A stretch of DNA of 64,000 bases from Pinus tabuliformis (Eukaryota; Streptophyta; Pinopsida; Pinales; Pinaceae). The position numbers and the translations under genes are program-made. Of the stretch, positions 10,907 through 23,163 are shown one piece after another. Every line of letters begins with the position of its first letter. Position 1 is the stretch's first letter. The notes below the pieces were generated by a model that worked only from the letters and a program-made list of their open reading frames with translations, was not told where the DNA came from and searched no databases. The DNA lies in assembly GCA_031772625.1 (NCBI GenBank), contig CM062820.1, forward strand, positions 310,248,840 to 310,312,839. The letters are read 5' to 3'.

Positions 10907-13900
10907 TGTTGTCGCACAGAATCTCTAGGCACTACGACAACGGCTCAGATCGGGGGCTCTCACCCTGATTCCTAATCTCTCTGTTTAAGTTGTCTCTTTA
11001 TAGCAGGCTAAGGGGGTAGACCCTATGGAAATGGAATGAAGGAGAACCAGTTGGGAACCAACTAGTTCGGGAGACACAGTGAAGCGACCAAGTACTTGAT
11101 TAAGATTTAGCAAGAGTTATGGGATTTGATTAAATTTAAACGATTGATATCAGTGCCTTATGGAGTCAACTATCTTGCTAGGAAATTTAGGACCAAGTAA
11201 TTGATTTGCAATTGCTGCTTGGATGAATGACTATCTTATATGAAGTGCAGATCCTAAAGCTAATATGAGATGCAAGAATCTTGGTTAATTTTAGTTAAAT
11301 TCCTATCTAAGTTTTAACCCTTCGATCCTTTCTGTGTTGAGTCTGATTTCGTAGTAATTGGTAGAAAGAAGATAAGCTGAAGCACACTAAGGTGTGATTA
11401 ACGATACCTCTCTTGAAAATCTAACATACCCGGTGCCTCCGGCGCTACAAAGAGCTGTGGCTTTGATAACTGCAAGGTCACCGTTTGAAGTACTATTAAA
11501 AGCAGGCTTCTCGAGCAAAGATGGATGGGTGCCTATCTCTCCATTGACCAAGCTTATGCTTGGAAGTAAATTTAAGTTATGCAGAACTAACTTAATATGC
11601 AAACACACGAGATGATTAGAAGATGAGATGAAGTTAGATTCAATGATGAAAAGTGCTTATGCTACGATCTGATTCAAAGTTATATATTAAATCCCTTAAT
11701 TGTCAAAATGAATGTTCACTTCACTAGATAAAGATTGAAAGATAAACTTTTTAGCAATATCACAATTAGACCACAAGCTTACTTCAAATCTTTTAACAAA
11801 AGTGTCTTCACAAGTTAATATTAGATGCCCAAAAAATACTCAGTATATGAAACAAAAGATATGCATTTTATCACAATTCCATGACAGAGTACTTAATTTT
11901 TAAAAATTAGTTTTTAGGACAATGGTAAAAAAAACTTTATGACAACAACAATATGACAATGAAAACAGTAAGCTATTAATGCTATATTTATGTCAAAAAT
12001 TTACCGAAATTTTTCCAAACTTGCCCACATGAATTATCAAAAATTTTCAACCCTTTATGATATGATTTCCAGAATTATATCAAATCTGATATACTTATTA
12101 CAGCCAACAATTAAAACATGAAATAAGCCTAATGATGAATGCCCAACTCAAGAAATTATTTCCTTAATGTATTAGACAACTTAGGAACTGATTTTAGGTT
12201 AACCCTCATGAAATTTTGTCACTGTTATATTTCATACTTCAGAAATAGAATTGTTCAGAGATAACAGTCACCCAAAATGTAGATCTAGGCCAAATTTTTG
12301 ATACACATCAAACATAAATGACTTATTAATGTATTTAACAGTTTTTTTAGTTAATTTCAAATCACTTATATGTGTTTTTCACCACTATTAGAAAGGTATA
12401 TGGCTGCTGTAGCAAACAGTGAGGAAAAAGATGGTTTAAAGATCAATCCCTTAGGCCTTATGCCTTGAAGATCACTTGTTCAAGTTGCCAAAAAATTTTC
12501 AATACCTGAAACACAAATTATTACCAATTTTTCTGCAAAAACCCACCAATGATCAGCTTCAGAAAATTAAATATTCAGATCAGAAATGGAACAAGGAGAA
12601 TCTAGGGCCAATGAGGGCTAGCACTAGCCCAATAGAACTAGCGTTGGGCTAGGAGAAGGCAGATCTAGGCTCAGGAGCTCCAAAACTTGAAACCCTTGTT
12701 TTGAAAAAATTATTTTGCTTTAGATCTTTAGATTTATTGCAAAATCTTAATGGCTGGCCCTGCAAAAATATTTGGGGCAAGATCTTGCCCTTTAGGGCCT
12801 AGACCTGTCTCAAAACCCTCAGATCTCCTTGAAAAAATCTCAGATTTGAAGATTTACTTGGCTGATTTCTTAGATCTATTCCTGCAAATAATCTTTGAGC
12901 CTAGATCTTGCAATCTAGGGTCTAGATCTGGCTCAGATCTGAATATTTCCTTGGCTGATTTCTCAGATCTATTCCTGCACAAGTGAAAAGAGAAAGACCC
13001 AATAGCCAATATGTACAAAAATAGAAAAAATCCCAAAAAACCAAGTGTTAAAATTCAAAATTATGCTATAAAATTTCAAATCTACACAAGTAAATAACAA
13101 ATCTATACAAATGATTTACAAATCTACCAGATTTGAGGAATATGAGTCCAACTCCGCTCCCAGATATGATAATCTAAGGCTCTTAATAGCCAGATCTATC
13201 AAATTTTCCACAAAAAATTAGATTTTTTAAATTTTAAAAGGAGGTGCTAACTCGAAACCCTTTGTGTATCACCAACAAAATCTTATGATAAGCCCGGAGC
13301 TAATTTAGCTGGGCTCTTCATAAAACACAGATCGAGAGTTGGATGGTTCAACTGAAAACTTCCCCTGACACTCGAGGATCTAAAATTGAGATTTCCTTGC
13401 AAAACTCAATCGAGCCATAAAAAATGGGGTGAGAAAATAATAATAAAATTCAGACAAATAGAGATACCTGCTATTACGTTCAAAATTTAAAATATTATTG
13501 AAATCCCAGCGACTGAGCAAGATACCTGTACTCAAATCACTCTTCAGAAGCTATCATCAATGGCTTTAGAAAAGTTTATGTATGAAAACAACACAACTTA
13601 GAGTGTTTCCATGAAGAGTAACACTAACAAAATTTAACCCCAAAGTCTTTCTTTATTATCCAGAAAAAAGATTACGCTAGAGCTTCTTGCTAAGCACACG
13701 ATCAAAAGATCGGATGGATCAACTGATAAATGACTTCCTATTTAAAGCTAAATCCTCCAATGACTAATTCGAGTAATCCTCGTCAAAACAATCTCGACTG
13801 TTGATGAAGATTAAAATTTCTTTTAATCTCATCTGTCGAAATATTTAAATATTTGGGGAAATTCAAAATTTTTAATTAAATGCATTTTAATTAACTCAAT

Positions 13901-14703
13901 TTTTTTTTTTTTTTGAGTTAATTTCCCCAAAAATTTGACTTTGATTTAACCCACGGGGATCAAAGGTTTAAAATTTAGCAAATAATTTACTTTAGTCCCC
14001 AGACCTTTTGAAGTTTAATTTTTTAAGAATTGACGAATTTTGCGTTTGGAGAATTTAAATTTACAAAGGATCTAGAATTAATTAAATTTCTGGCTTAGGA
14101 TTTTAATTAATTTTTGGCTTGAAAATTTAATTAATTAACCTATGAGGGGATAAATTATTTTTCCAACCCTCAAGACAGTTTACATGATGATTTTCATATT
14201 TTTTACATCATAAGGGGGGAAACCCATTTGTAATAGACCTTCACAGACTATCCATTTTTGTGACACAAATATAATTCAGTAGACCAAGCAATTTGTAATA
14301 AAATAACCTAACCAAATAGTTATGATTATTCCCAAATTACTTTTACATAGACTCGATCTAGAACACTAGGACTCGCCTAAGATCCTAGCGACAAAATCCA
14401 TTCCAGCTTTGGGGTAAGACTGGAGGAAAACTTTGTCCACCATCCTAGAATGGATCGGTGAGACAGAGAACCTCCCAAAATGGAGATCGTCATTAGAAAA
14501 GTAGGTTTACCTAGGTCGTTATATACATGACACGGATCTGCGGAAATTATTTACATTATACACATGCAGAATGGTTTTACATAACATATTGGAAGTCAAG
14601 CTGATGATGATAGTTTTACGACACAAACACATCGATCATGCACTATCCCATTTGCGAAAAAGGGGGTGTACTGCTATGGGTCGTTGACACGTAGTGGTCA
14701 ATA
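10907..14703 (-). repeat. Element B 5' LTR
   Basis: 3797 bp, starting TGTTGTCGCAC on the plus strand and ending GGTCAATA, where the other LTR ends GGTCAACA. A T-run at about 13892-13915 is expanded relative to the 3' LTR. The LTR pair differs by scattered substitutions and small indels. Confidence 0.9.
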
Positions 14704-15391
14704 GGTCCTAATGGACGAATAGTGGACCACGGGTGCAAAAGTCTCATCATAGTCAATGCCCTCCTCCTGAGAGAATGACTACGAATCTAGCCTTGAACTT
14801 CTCCATGCTCCTGTCAGCTTCGTGCTTAATATTGTAGACCTCGGGATCCAATCACAGATCTGCCCTCTAGCCTTGGCACAGTCTCCTAGACATCGTTCTG
14901 CATGATGGAAGAGTACTCCTACACCATAACATCACGCCAACCCTGCTGAGAGGATGCCTCCTTGTAACTAAAAGGCTTTAAGTCTAAAGCCTCAGGTCAT
15001 CAATGCCATATAACTTGTGTATCTCTGTGGTTGTTTGCTCTGGCTGGTTGTAGAATTGGGTGCCCCAACCTTGTCTTGAGCCTCCTGGATCAAGTGATCA
15101 ACCCACCTCGACTGTATTTTCCCTGTGCTAGGTGTCACTACTGGAGTGGGCCTTGCTTGCTCTTCTCTCTTCTCCAACTCCTGCGCTGAATGCTCATCTA
15201 ACTTTTGTATTGCCTGCCCAACAACTAGTTGTGACGTGGTATGAGGAACTGGCTGAGCTTCATGCTTAGGATCTTGGAGCTCCTCCACCTGTGCTGTAGC
15301 GTGCTCACACTCTAAGGCCTTCCGAAGAGCCCCTTCCTCTTCAAACTTGACACCACGCCTGATAACTGTCTTCCTTAGTGCTGGTACATAC
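14704..15391 (-). pseudogene. Element A integrase-RT linker and RT amino terminus
   Basis: This short island of element A lies between insertions B and C. Its left end encodes on the minus strand a YDETFAPVV RT block followed by SSIRT, which continues across B at 4583. A Gln- and Glu-rich linker spans 14992-15288 and is typical of the variable region between copia integrase and RT. The right end (15300-15391) encodes the post-integrase segment with VIRRGVKFEEE and joins the KAYRVY motif beyond C at 20418. Frames are broken near 14770 and 14990. Confidence 0.85.
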
Positions 15392-16940
15392 TGTTGAGAA
15401 AAATGGTATCAAGGAAGTGTTTCCTAGGCATTTATCCTTTTGGCTTAGGAAGACACATTAATAAATCTTTTTGTGTAGGGACATTATGAGTTTATTAATG
15501 TTTTGGAGCAAAATCACCTTTTTATGGGTTAGGGACTATGTATTTTAATATATTAAAGTCACTAGTGTTATAATGACTTTATGAGAAAAGTACCCAGTGC
15601 ACTTTATAATATTAAAGTGACTTTTATGTGAAAATCACTTTATGAAAAAAAAGTGCTCAAGGTACATAACATTAAAAAGGTGCCTAGGAGTGTTTTAACT
15701 TTAAGTGAGGGGGTCAACATGAGAAAGGGGTCAAGTGGTGGACTTGATCTTTATGCTTGATTTAATGAGCTGAGATTTAATTTTAGCCATTAGATCTCTA
15801 GGGTTAGGTTTTCCTCACTTTAGAAGACAAAAAGGGAAAAAAATGAAGAGTTAACATATTTATTCTTCTTAGAAGGACTTGAAGAGAACGTAGGAGAGCA
15901 AGGCTCTGCTCAAGGAGGCTCAGATTGCAGTAAGGAAGAGCAACGTATAGCAAGAGAAGAGATCATTCCCTCGTGAGCATTTGAGAGAAGGGCAGAGAGG
16001 GCTAAGAAGGAGCTTGAGCCAGCCAAGGAAAAAATGGAGGAAGAGAATTTGTGTGAGAAATTTTACAACAAAGAACTAGGAAGAAGACCAACAGTTCGAA
16101 TATCTCTAGAAGGCTGAGTTTAAGCCAGGGAGGGCGCTTGAATCTCAAGGAGAAAGACAGAGTAATCATTTGCTACAAGTTAAGGGCATGTTTGAGGTCT
16201 GAATCTTATCATTACCAACTTATAGGCAACCAATCTTTCTTCTCCAGCGTGTCTGCCTGAAGCCTGAGTTTTCTGGACACGAGCGAAAATTTCAGGTTTG
16301 TCCTGAGCGAAAATTTTAGTCTGTTCTGAGTGTATTTTGGGCATGTCTTGAGCATATGAGCTCACTGTTCTAGGAGGAGAAACTTATTGCAGATGTGTGT
16401 ATTTTCTACCATGAAAATTTGAGTATTCAGAGAGCACTGTTGACTGTTCTAACCTGAGTTTTCTGAACCCATAGTTGACTATTTAGTGGATCGATTTCCA
16501 GAGAAGGAGCTGTAAAGAGGCCATAATTTGTGCTGAAGGAAAGCAGATTGTGTGTACTAAAATATCAGTTCAAAACTCAGTGTAAAGAGAACCTCAGAGA
16601 TGTTTCTTCAAGAGAAGAGATAAGTTGAATTTCCTGTTGTATTTAATATTGTAAGAAATTTCTAAGAAACAAATAAAATCCTCCTTGAAGACTGGTTTTC
16701 CCCTTGTGGGTTTTTCCAAGGTTGTTAGACCAAAAATATTGTGTTCATTTCTGAGTGTGCTTGCTTGTTTTATTTTGTCATATCAGCTGAAAACAAAAGG
16801 GTAGAGTTAGCTAGTTAATGTTTCAAATAAATTTGTAATAAGAGTTTTATGTCAACTAAACCATTTGGAGCTGTGGGCGTGAAAAGTCATACAAAAACCT
16901 TGAAACTGTGAAGGTTGCCAACACATACAATTTTTATACA
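15392..16940 (+). repeat. Element C 5' LTR
   Basis: 1549 bp, homologous throughout to 18890-20417. It ends at 16940 immediately before TGGTATCAGAGC. Related in layout and sequence to the LTR at 52643-53668 (shared block around GCCATTAGATCTCTAGGGTT). Confidence 0.9.
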
Positions 16941-16957
16941 TGGTATCAGAGCTTTGG
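16941..16957 (+). other. Element C primer binding site (initiator Met tRNA)
   Basis: TGGTATCAGAGCTTTGG directly follows the LTR end. The first 12 bases are the canonical plant copia primer site complementary to the 3' end of initiator methionine tRNA. Confidence 0.9.
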
Positions 16958-17151
16958 AAAGCTCTAGATCTAAGAAAGGAGTCTTTAGATCTGAGGAACA
17001 TTGGCTGATATTTCAGAGCAACAAACAAACTTTTGCTAAAACAGTGAGAAGATTGCCTAAAACCATCTTCAGAAACCCAAAGGATGGTTGGTTAATAGGG
17101 AGGAAGGTTGCCTAGTGACAGATTTGAAATATTGTGTTGGTTGGAAGAGTC

Positions 17152-18373
17152 ATGGCAACTGGTATAAGGGTGGAGGACAGATTGGCAGGGGCAGAGAACT
17201 TTGGCCCCTGGAAGGAGAGGATGACACTTTTGTTTGAGGAGTTGGAGGTATGGGACATTGTGGAGAGTCTTGTGCAACCTTCTATGGATCCTGCTCATTT
17301 GATTGAGTTCAACAAGAAGAATGTAAAAGCTAAGAGATTCATTCTCGATGCCATCAGAGACCATCTATTTCCTCATGTGACTGGGAAGAGGTTTGCCTAC
17401 GAGATGTGGGAGTCCCTTGTCACATTACACCAGAGTTCCAACGAGAATAGGAAAATGGTGGAGGTAGACGCTAAGAAGTCCCAAGTTGACCAAGACTGAC
17501 ACAGTGACCTCATATCTCACCAAGATCTCTCAGATGAGAGATGAGTTGGCTGTAGTGGGAGAGGCTATCCTCGAGGACCAGTTGGTTAGGATCGCACTAG
17601 ATGGTTTCACCTAATACTGGGATGGATTTATACTTGGCATTGTGGCTAGAGAGCATTTTCCAGACTGGAGGAGGTTGTGGGATGATTTCATCTAGGAGGA
17701 GACCAGGAGGAGTGCCAAGAGTGGCACCTAGAGTGGTGGGAGAGATGAGGAGGAGAATGTCGCCTTGGCGACTAAGGGCAAGAAGAAGAAGCAGGGGTCC
17801 ACGAGTGGGACCAAGCAACAGAAGGGAGAAGTCCAAGAAGGACATGAGCAAAGTGAGATGCTTTGCTTGTGGGGAGACGGGTCATTATGATTCTAAGTGT
17901 CCCTGGAAGAAGGAGAAGAGGAAGAAGGATGTGGCAACATCTGTTGAGGTGGAGGTGTTCGCCTCAAGGTTTGATGGAAAGTTTGTGCTGGTGGTGAGCT
18001 TGGCACTAATCTTATATCCACGAGTGTTTGGCTTATAGACAATGGAGTATCTTGCCATATGATTGGAGTGAGGGAGCGCTTTACAAAGGGTTTAGACTTG
18101 GAGGTGGTGCTTGGAGATGACATTAGCATCAGAGCGACAAGAGTGGACACTGTATCCTTTCAGAGGGAGTTATTGCCACCTCTGAATGTGACGAAGGTCC
18201 TTTATGTACCGGGGTTGAGGAGGAACCTGATATCCATTTCCTGTATTAAGGACAGGGGATATGTTGTGGTATTCCGGGATGGACAGGTGTTGATGTATCC
18301 TGTGGGATCTAGCATAACATCTGCTAGAGTGATTGGTGTTCGTGAGGGGAGACTTTATAGGTTCATGTTTTAG
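17152..18373 (+). pseudogene. Element C gag with zinc knuckle and degenerate protease
   Basis: The Gag reading starts at ATG 17152 with a DRLAGAENFGPWKERM segment typical of copia Gag (UBN2 type) and stays open to about 17497, where the frame shifts. Gag continues in other frames (MRDELAVVGEA near 17540) with further stops. A CCHC knuckle CFACGETGHYDSKC is at about 17860-17903. The protease region follows: its active site (about 18038) reads IDNGVS instead of the usual D-S-G, so the Ser next to the catalytic Asp is Asn. Then comes the NVTKVLYVPGLRRNLIS block (18190-18240) that normally closes the protease/pre-integrase region. The frame ends at 18373, with no integrase or RT after it. Confidence 0.82.
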
Positions 18374-18472
18374 CCTTCCAAGACCGTGAGGAGGTCATAG
18401 GAGGGTGATCGTGTAGAGCAGTAGGCTCTTGGGAAGGGGAGTGCACTATAGGTTTCAAGGTCCACTTGTACA

Positions 18473-18556
18473 GGTTCACAAAGGTCAGGAGGATTACTGG
18501 CTTCTGGGATTGTAGGTTCACAAAGGTTAGGAGGATTAGTGGCTTCTGGGATTACA
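18473..18556. repeat. 42-bp tandem repeat in C
   Basis: Two copies, starting GGTTCACAAAGGTCAGG (18473) and GGTTCACAAAGGTTAGG (18515), with a partial third from 18557. It lies in the noncoding stretch between the protease remnant and the 3' LTR. Confidence 0.85.
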
Positions 18557-18880
18557 GGTTCATAGAGTGCAGGATCTCTGAGTGCAAGAACTCAGATTAT
18601 AGGATCACTACAGGCCACATGGGCATCTTCATCAGGGCCATAGGTGTCAGGGGATGGAGATGAGGCTCCCACAATTGTGCAGGAGACTTATTTAGGGAGG
18701 AGGAAGCTGAGAAGGCTTTATGGTACCTTGAATGAAGCACATTAGTCAGTGAGGGGGAGCAGATCACCAGAGAGGTTGGGTGGTGATGTGGCGAGAGTAA
18801 TGGATGACATGATGGTACCAAGGGGTGAGCATATCCACTTCAGAGATAAAGATGGAGTGGTGGGAAACAACTTCCTTGGT

Positions 18881-20417
18881 AAGAGGGAGTGTTGAGAAAA
18901 ATGGTACTAAGCAAGTGTTTCCTAGGCATTTATCCTTTTGGCCTAGCCTAGGAAGACACGTTAATAAAACTTTTTGTCTAGGGACATTATGATTTTATTA
19001 GTGTGTTGGAGCAAAATCACCTTTTAATGGGTTAGGGACTATGTACTTTAATATATTAAAGTCACTAGTGTTATAAAGTGGCTTTAAGAGAAAAGTACAT
19101 AGTGCAGTCTATAATATTAAAGTCACTTTTATGTTTTAAAAGTCACTTTATGAGAGAAAAGTACTCAGGGTACATACCATTAAAAGGGTGCCTAGGAGTG
19201 TTTTGAGTGAAGGGGTCAACATGACAAAGGGGTCAAGTGGAGGACTTGATCTCTACCTCTGATCTAATGAGCTGAGATTTAATCTTAGCCATTAGATCTC
19301 TAGGGTTAGGTTTTCCTCACTTTAGAAGACAAAAAGGGAAAAAGGAAGAGTTAACATATTCATTCTTCTTAGAAGGACTTGCAGAGAACATAGGAGAACA
19401 AGGAGCTGCTCAAGGAGGCTCAGATTGCAGTAAGGAAGAGCAACATACAACAAGAGAAGAGATCATTCTCTCATGAGCATTTGAGAGAAGGGCAAAGAGA
19501 GCTAAGAAGGAGCTTAAGCCAACCAAGGAAAAAAAGGAGGAAGAGAATTTGTGTGAGAAATTCTACAACAAAGAACTAGGAAGACGACCAGTAGTTCGAA
19601 TATCTCTAGTAGGCCAAGTTTAAGCCAGGGAGGGAGCTCGAATCTCAAGGAGAAAAACAGAGTAATCATTTGCTACAAGTTAAGGGCATGCATGGGTTTT
19701 GAATCTTCTTAGTACCAGAGTATAGGCAGCCAATCTTTCTTCGCCAGCATGTTTGCATGAAACCCGAGTTTTCTGGGCACAACAACGAAAATTTCATGTC
19801 TGTCCTCAGCGAAAATTTTGGGTCTGTCCTGAACGTATTTTGGGCATGTCCTGAGCGTATTAGCTTGCTGTTCTGGGAGGAGAAACTTCTTGCATATGTG
19901 TGTATTCTTTGCCATGAAAATCTGAGTATTCAAAGAGCACTATTGACTGTTCTAACCCGAGTTTTCATTGACCTGTGGGTCGATTTCCAGAGAAGGAGCT
20001 GAAAAGAGGCCATAATTTGTGTTGAAGGAGAGCACACTGTGTGTACTAAAATATCAGTTCAGAACTTAGTGCAAAGAGAATCTCAAAGATGCTTCTTCAA
20101 GGGAAGAGATAAGTTGAATTTCTTGTTGTAAGAAATTTCTAAGAAGCAAATAAAATCCTCCTTGATGATTGGTTTTCCCCTTGTGGGTTTTTCCAGGGTC
20201 AGTTGACCAAAAACAACTGTGTAAATATTTTGTGTTTGTGCTTGTATTTATTTCTCTCATCAGTTGGAAAGTCATATTGTAGAAGTAGTCCTAAATGTTT
20301 CAAGAAAAAATTGCATAAAATTTATATCAGCTGACTGTTTGGGACTGTGGGAGTTAACCTCATGCAAAATAAATTGAAATTGGTTGGGGCTACAACAGAG
20401 TACAATTTTTTTTTACA
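18881..20417 (+). repeat. Element C polypurine tract and 3' LTR
   Basis: AAGAGGGAG at 18881-18889 is the polypurine tract; the LTR itself is 18890-20417 (1528 bp). Its end (TTTTTTTTTACA) differs from the 5' LTR end by a longer T-run. Confidence 0.9.
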
Positions 20418-22200
20418 CGTACACCCTGTATGCCTTGGACGTCTCATTGTAGGCCACGAAAATACCTTTTTTCTGCTGTAGGCTCCAACTTCTTTCGGCT
20501 CTCCGAAGGCATGTGGCAGTAAACCAAACTGCCAAAAATCTAGAAGTGAGAAACGTTCGGTTTCTTGCCGGTGAATGCCTCCTCTGGTGTAACTCGTCCA
20601 AGCACCTTATGTGGACTCCTGTTCTGCAAAAAGACTGCAGTGTTGCATGCCTCTGCCCAAAGAAATAATGGCAGTCCTTGGTCATGCAACATGGCCTTGG
20701 CCGCTCCAACAATGCTCCTGTTCTTGCGCTCTGCCACCCCGTTCTGCTGAGGGTTATAGGGTGTGGTGAGCTCCCTCCTGATGCCCTCCTTGGCACACAA
20801 ATCCTTGAAGGCATTGGAGATATACTCCCCACCGTTATTTGATCTTAGCGCTTTGACCTTCTTTCCTACTGGTTCTCCACCAATGCTTTGAACTCCAGAA
20901 ACTTCGAGAACACCTCGTCTTTCTTCTTCATGAAGAAGATCCACATCTTCCTCGAATGGTCATCAATGAAGGTGACATAGTACTTGTATCCCATGAGGGA
21001 TGGAGAAGAGAATGGACCACAAACGTCCGAATGAACCAAGTCCAAGATGCCCTTGGCTCGGTTTTCACTGCTGGGAAAGGATGTCTTGGCATACTTGCCA
21101 AGTGTGCAGCCCTTGCACACATCATGCTGGTCCGTGTTGCACTGTGGCAATCCTGTGGCTATCTCCCTAAGGATTTTCAACGCTCCATGGTGTAAATGGC
21201 CCATATGCCTATGCCATAGCTCCCCAAGGTCTCGGCCCTGCTCACGGCCCTCTCTGCTATTCAAAGTTGCGACTGTCTCAAACTATAGCCTGTAGAGGTT
21301 CTTCATCCTCACTCCAATCTGCTTCATGGCTCCAAAATTTGAGGGCTTGAGGAAAGCCTTTCCTCTTCTAAAGATAACCTCATAACCTTTGTCCTCTAAC
21401 CTCATAACCCTTGTCCTCTAACCTCATAACCCTTGTCCTCTAGGGCTGAAACTGAAACAAGGTTCTTCTTAAGACCTGGAACATAGAGGACATCCTTGAG
21501 ATGAAGAGGGTTACTAGACTCCCTCTCAAATCTGACAGTACCCATGCCCTTGGTCAAGTACCTACCATCCTCTCCTAGCTCAATGTGAAACTACATATCC
21601 TTCTCCATCAACTGGTTGAAATATTTCTTGTTCCAAGTCATATGGCTGGATGGTCCACTATCAATGTACTATATGCTGTTGGCTATTGAGCTTGCCATGC
21701 AAGCTATGAGTGAGAATTCCTTCTCAAACTTGGAACTAAACTTGTCCACCTTTGCTGAAGCTGCCACTTGGTCCTTTTTGGACCCTTTCTTCCTTCGAGG
21801 ACACTTAGTGATGTAGTGTCCAAATTGATGGCATTGGAAACATTTTATCTTGTTGAGATCCTTCTTTTGTTTCTTGTCTTTGGAACTAGACTCAACTCTT
21901 CTTGCCTTTGGCCTTGCCCCCTTTGCCAGCTAGGGCAAAGTTCTCCTCGGCCTCATGCTTAACATGAGCTCCAGATCTAGCCTTCGAATCTCCTGTTGAA
22001 CAAGATCACCCCACAACCGCTCCTAGTCTGGAAGCTTTTCTCTACCACTCACTGCGTCTAAAAGTTATCCCACGATTTGTGAAGCGCTAATAGTGCAAGC
22101 CTCACAATGTCTGCTTCGGGTACTGTCTTCCCCACACCAGCCAACTCGTCCTTCACTTGGGTGAACTTGATGAGATAAAAGATTATGGGCTCAAACTTAC
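20418..22200 (-). pseudogene. Element A gag end, protease and integrase
   Basis: Read on the minus strand from 22200 down. The end of Gag (DELAGVGKTVPEADIVRLAL, about 22080-22150) is followed by a CCHC knuckle (CFQCHQFGHYITKC, about 21825-21870), a protease active site IDSGPSSHM near 21640-21670, the pre-integrase HHCC region (LWHRHMGH ... CKGCTLGKYAK, 21080-21215), and the integrase core with HSDVCGP, FIDDHSRK and NGVAERKNRS. The second catalytic position reads LRSNNGGEY (about 20825-20850) where the family has SDNGGE: Asp is replaced by Asn, which should abolish catalysis. Stops and shifts occur near 22057, 21600, 20866 and 20540. A 22-bp triplication at 21376-21441 also shifts the frame. 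Confidence 0.9.
21376..21441. repeat. 22-bp triplication inside A protease region
   Basis: Three copies of AACCTCATAACCCTTGTCCT plus two bases, at 21376, 21398 and 21420. The unit encodes an EDKGYEV-type segment on the minus strand. Two extra copies add 44 bp, which is not a multiple of three and so breaks the polyprotein frame. Confidence 0.9.
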
Positions 22201-22216
22201 TGTAAAAACGAATCCA

Positions 22217-22294
22217 ACACAGAACTAAAACCTGAAATACAAACACAGAACTATAACCTGAAATACAAACACAGAACTATAACCTGAAATACGG
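22217..22294. repeat. 26-bp tandem repeat in D LTR
   Basis: Three copies of ACACAGAACTATAACCTGAA plus six bases, at 22217, 22243 and 22269; the first has AAAACC for TAACC. Near the U5 end of the LTR. Confidence 0.92.
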
Positions 22295-23068
22295 AAGCCT
22301 GAACATTAAATCGGTACATACCTCAACTGCTGCTGATCCTGCTTCTGTCTGGTGAATCTGCTGCGCTGTGGTTAATTTGATTCAATTTTCGCGAGGCCAA
22401 TACCTCCCAACCAGACTGAGCAAACCTAGCTGCTCAATCCAGAAAGCTCTCCACCGAGGCTCTCTGTCCCTCCGTGCCCAGAACCCCAGACCACTTAAAG
22501 CTCTTCAATTGGTAAATCCCTTCTCTCGGCTTCCTGCTGATGAATTAATCCTTCTCGTTCTCTCCTGCCCTTCTCTGGTTTTTTTCCCCCTTCTCCCGGT
22601 TCAGACCTCTGCTATTTATTTACCGGTTTGGCGGTGGCCGCCCTCCCACTTGCAGCCACCGCCTTCCACGCATTGAAGGCGCTCAGATCTTTTTCACTGT
22701 CCTCTGCGCTCTGTAATAAGTATTTAGCTGGTTCGACTGACTTTATTAATGGCTGGGATATGTATAGATTCTTTTAGGGCAGCTGATATTTACGATTATA
22801 ACATTTCCAGCATACGTTATAAGTTTTATAACTGATACCTTTATAACTTACATTATAATGTTATAAAGTTTAATGACACATTGTATAACGTTTATATTAT
22901 AAATGCTATAAAGTTTTAAGATATATATATTATAACATTTAAATTATATATGATATAAAGTTAACTTTTAAGTAATATATCTTATAACATTTCTTTATAT
23001 ATGTTATATAAGTTTAATGATATGTTTTATAAATTCATATTATAAAGTCTAACCATATACTTTATAAA

Positions 23069-23073
23069 ATTTA

Positions 23074-23120
<47 letters not shown>
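23069..23120. repeat. TA microsatellite in D 3' LTR
   Basis: An uninterrupted (TA)n run of about 50 bp close to the LTR start. A similar run is the centre of the palindrome at 32174-32297. Confidence 0.95.
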
Positions 23121-23124
<4 letters not shown>

Positions 23125-23163
23125 AAGTTTTAAAGTCTAAAATTTTATTAATGGGTTGTTACA

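Larger units (their letters stand above)
4584..14703 (-). mobile_element. Element B: long-LTR, gag-only retrotransposon (TR-GAG/LARD type) inserted in A
   Basis: Two direct repeats of 3.8-3.9 kb (4584-8505 and 10907-14703) flank an internal region of 2.4 kb. Ends are TGTTGT and TCAACA (mutated to TCAATA at 14703). The target-site duplication is GGTCT (4579-4583) against GGTCC (14704-14708), and A's RT reading resumes exactly across it. The internal region has a primer site like tRNA-Asp, a gag-like ORF and a coiled-coil ORF, both on the minus strand. No protease, RT, RNase H or integrase motif is present, so movement would need enzymes from another element. This structure matches large retrotransposon derivatives or TR-GAG elements. 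Confidence 0.88.
15392..20417 (+). mobile_element. Element C: gag-protease-only copia retrotransposon inserted in A
   Basis: Plus-strand element with LTRs 15392-16940 and 18890-20417 (TGTTGAG ... TTTACA / TATACA). Its target-site duplication is CATAC (15387-15391) against CGTAC (20418-20422), one mismatch; A's coding sequence resumes across it. A primer site of initiator-Met type follows the 5' LTR and a polypurine tract AAGAGGGAG precedes the 3' LTR. The internal region is only 1.95 kb and holds a broken gag, a CCHC knuckle and a degenerate protease region. Integrase, RT and RNase H are absent, so it is non-autonomous. Confidence 0.9.
22201..23163 (-). repeat. Element D 3' LTR
   Basis: 963 bp. 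On the minus strand it starts TGTAACAACCCATTAATAAA, has an AT-rich U3 with a long TA microsatellite, a TATA-like AAATAAATAG (about 22610-22622), and ends TTTTTACA. The start is defined by the polypurine tract AGAAGGGGGAATG on the minus strand just beyond 23163. Only the first about 75 bp of this LTR recur at the other end of D. Confidence 0.88.

Noticed and set aside
4584..14703. The 4-kb direct repeats as a segmental duplication
   Set aside because: Target-site duplication, TG...CA-type ends, primer site and gag between them identify them as LTRs.
17092..18150. Minus-strand open frames opposite element C gag
   Set aside because: Shadows of the plus-strand gag/protease, which carries the recognisable motifs.
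22201..23163. D's 3' LTR as a solo LTR
   Set aside because: It borders a polypurine tract and a gag-pol reading on the same strand, and the matching CTTAC duplication is at 32298, not beside it.
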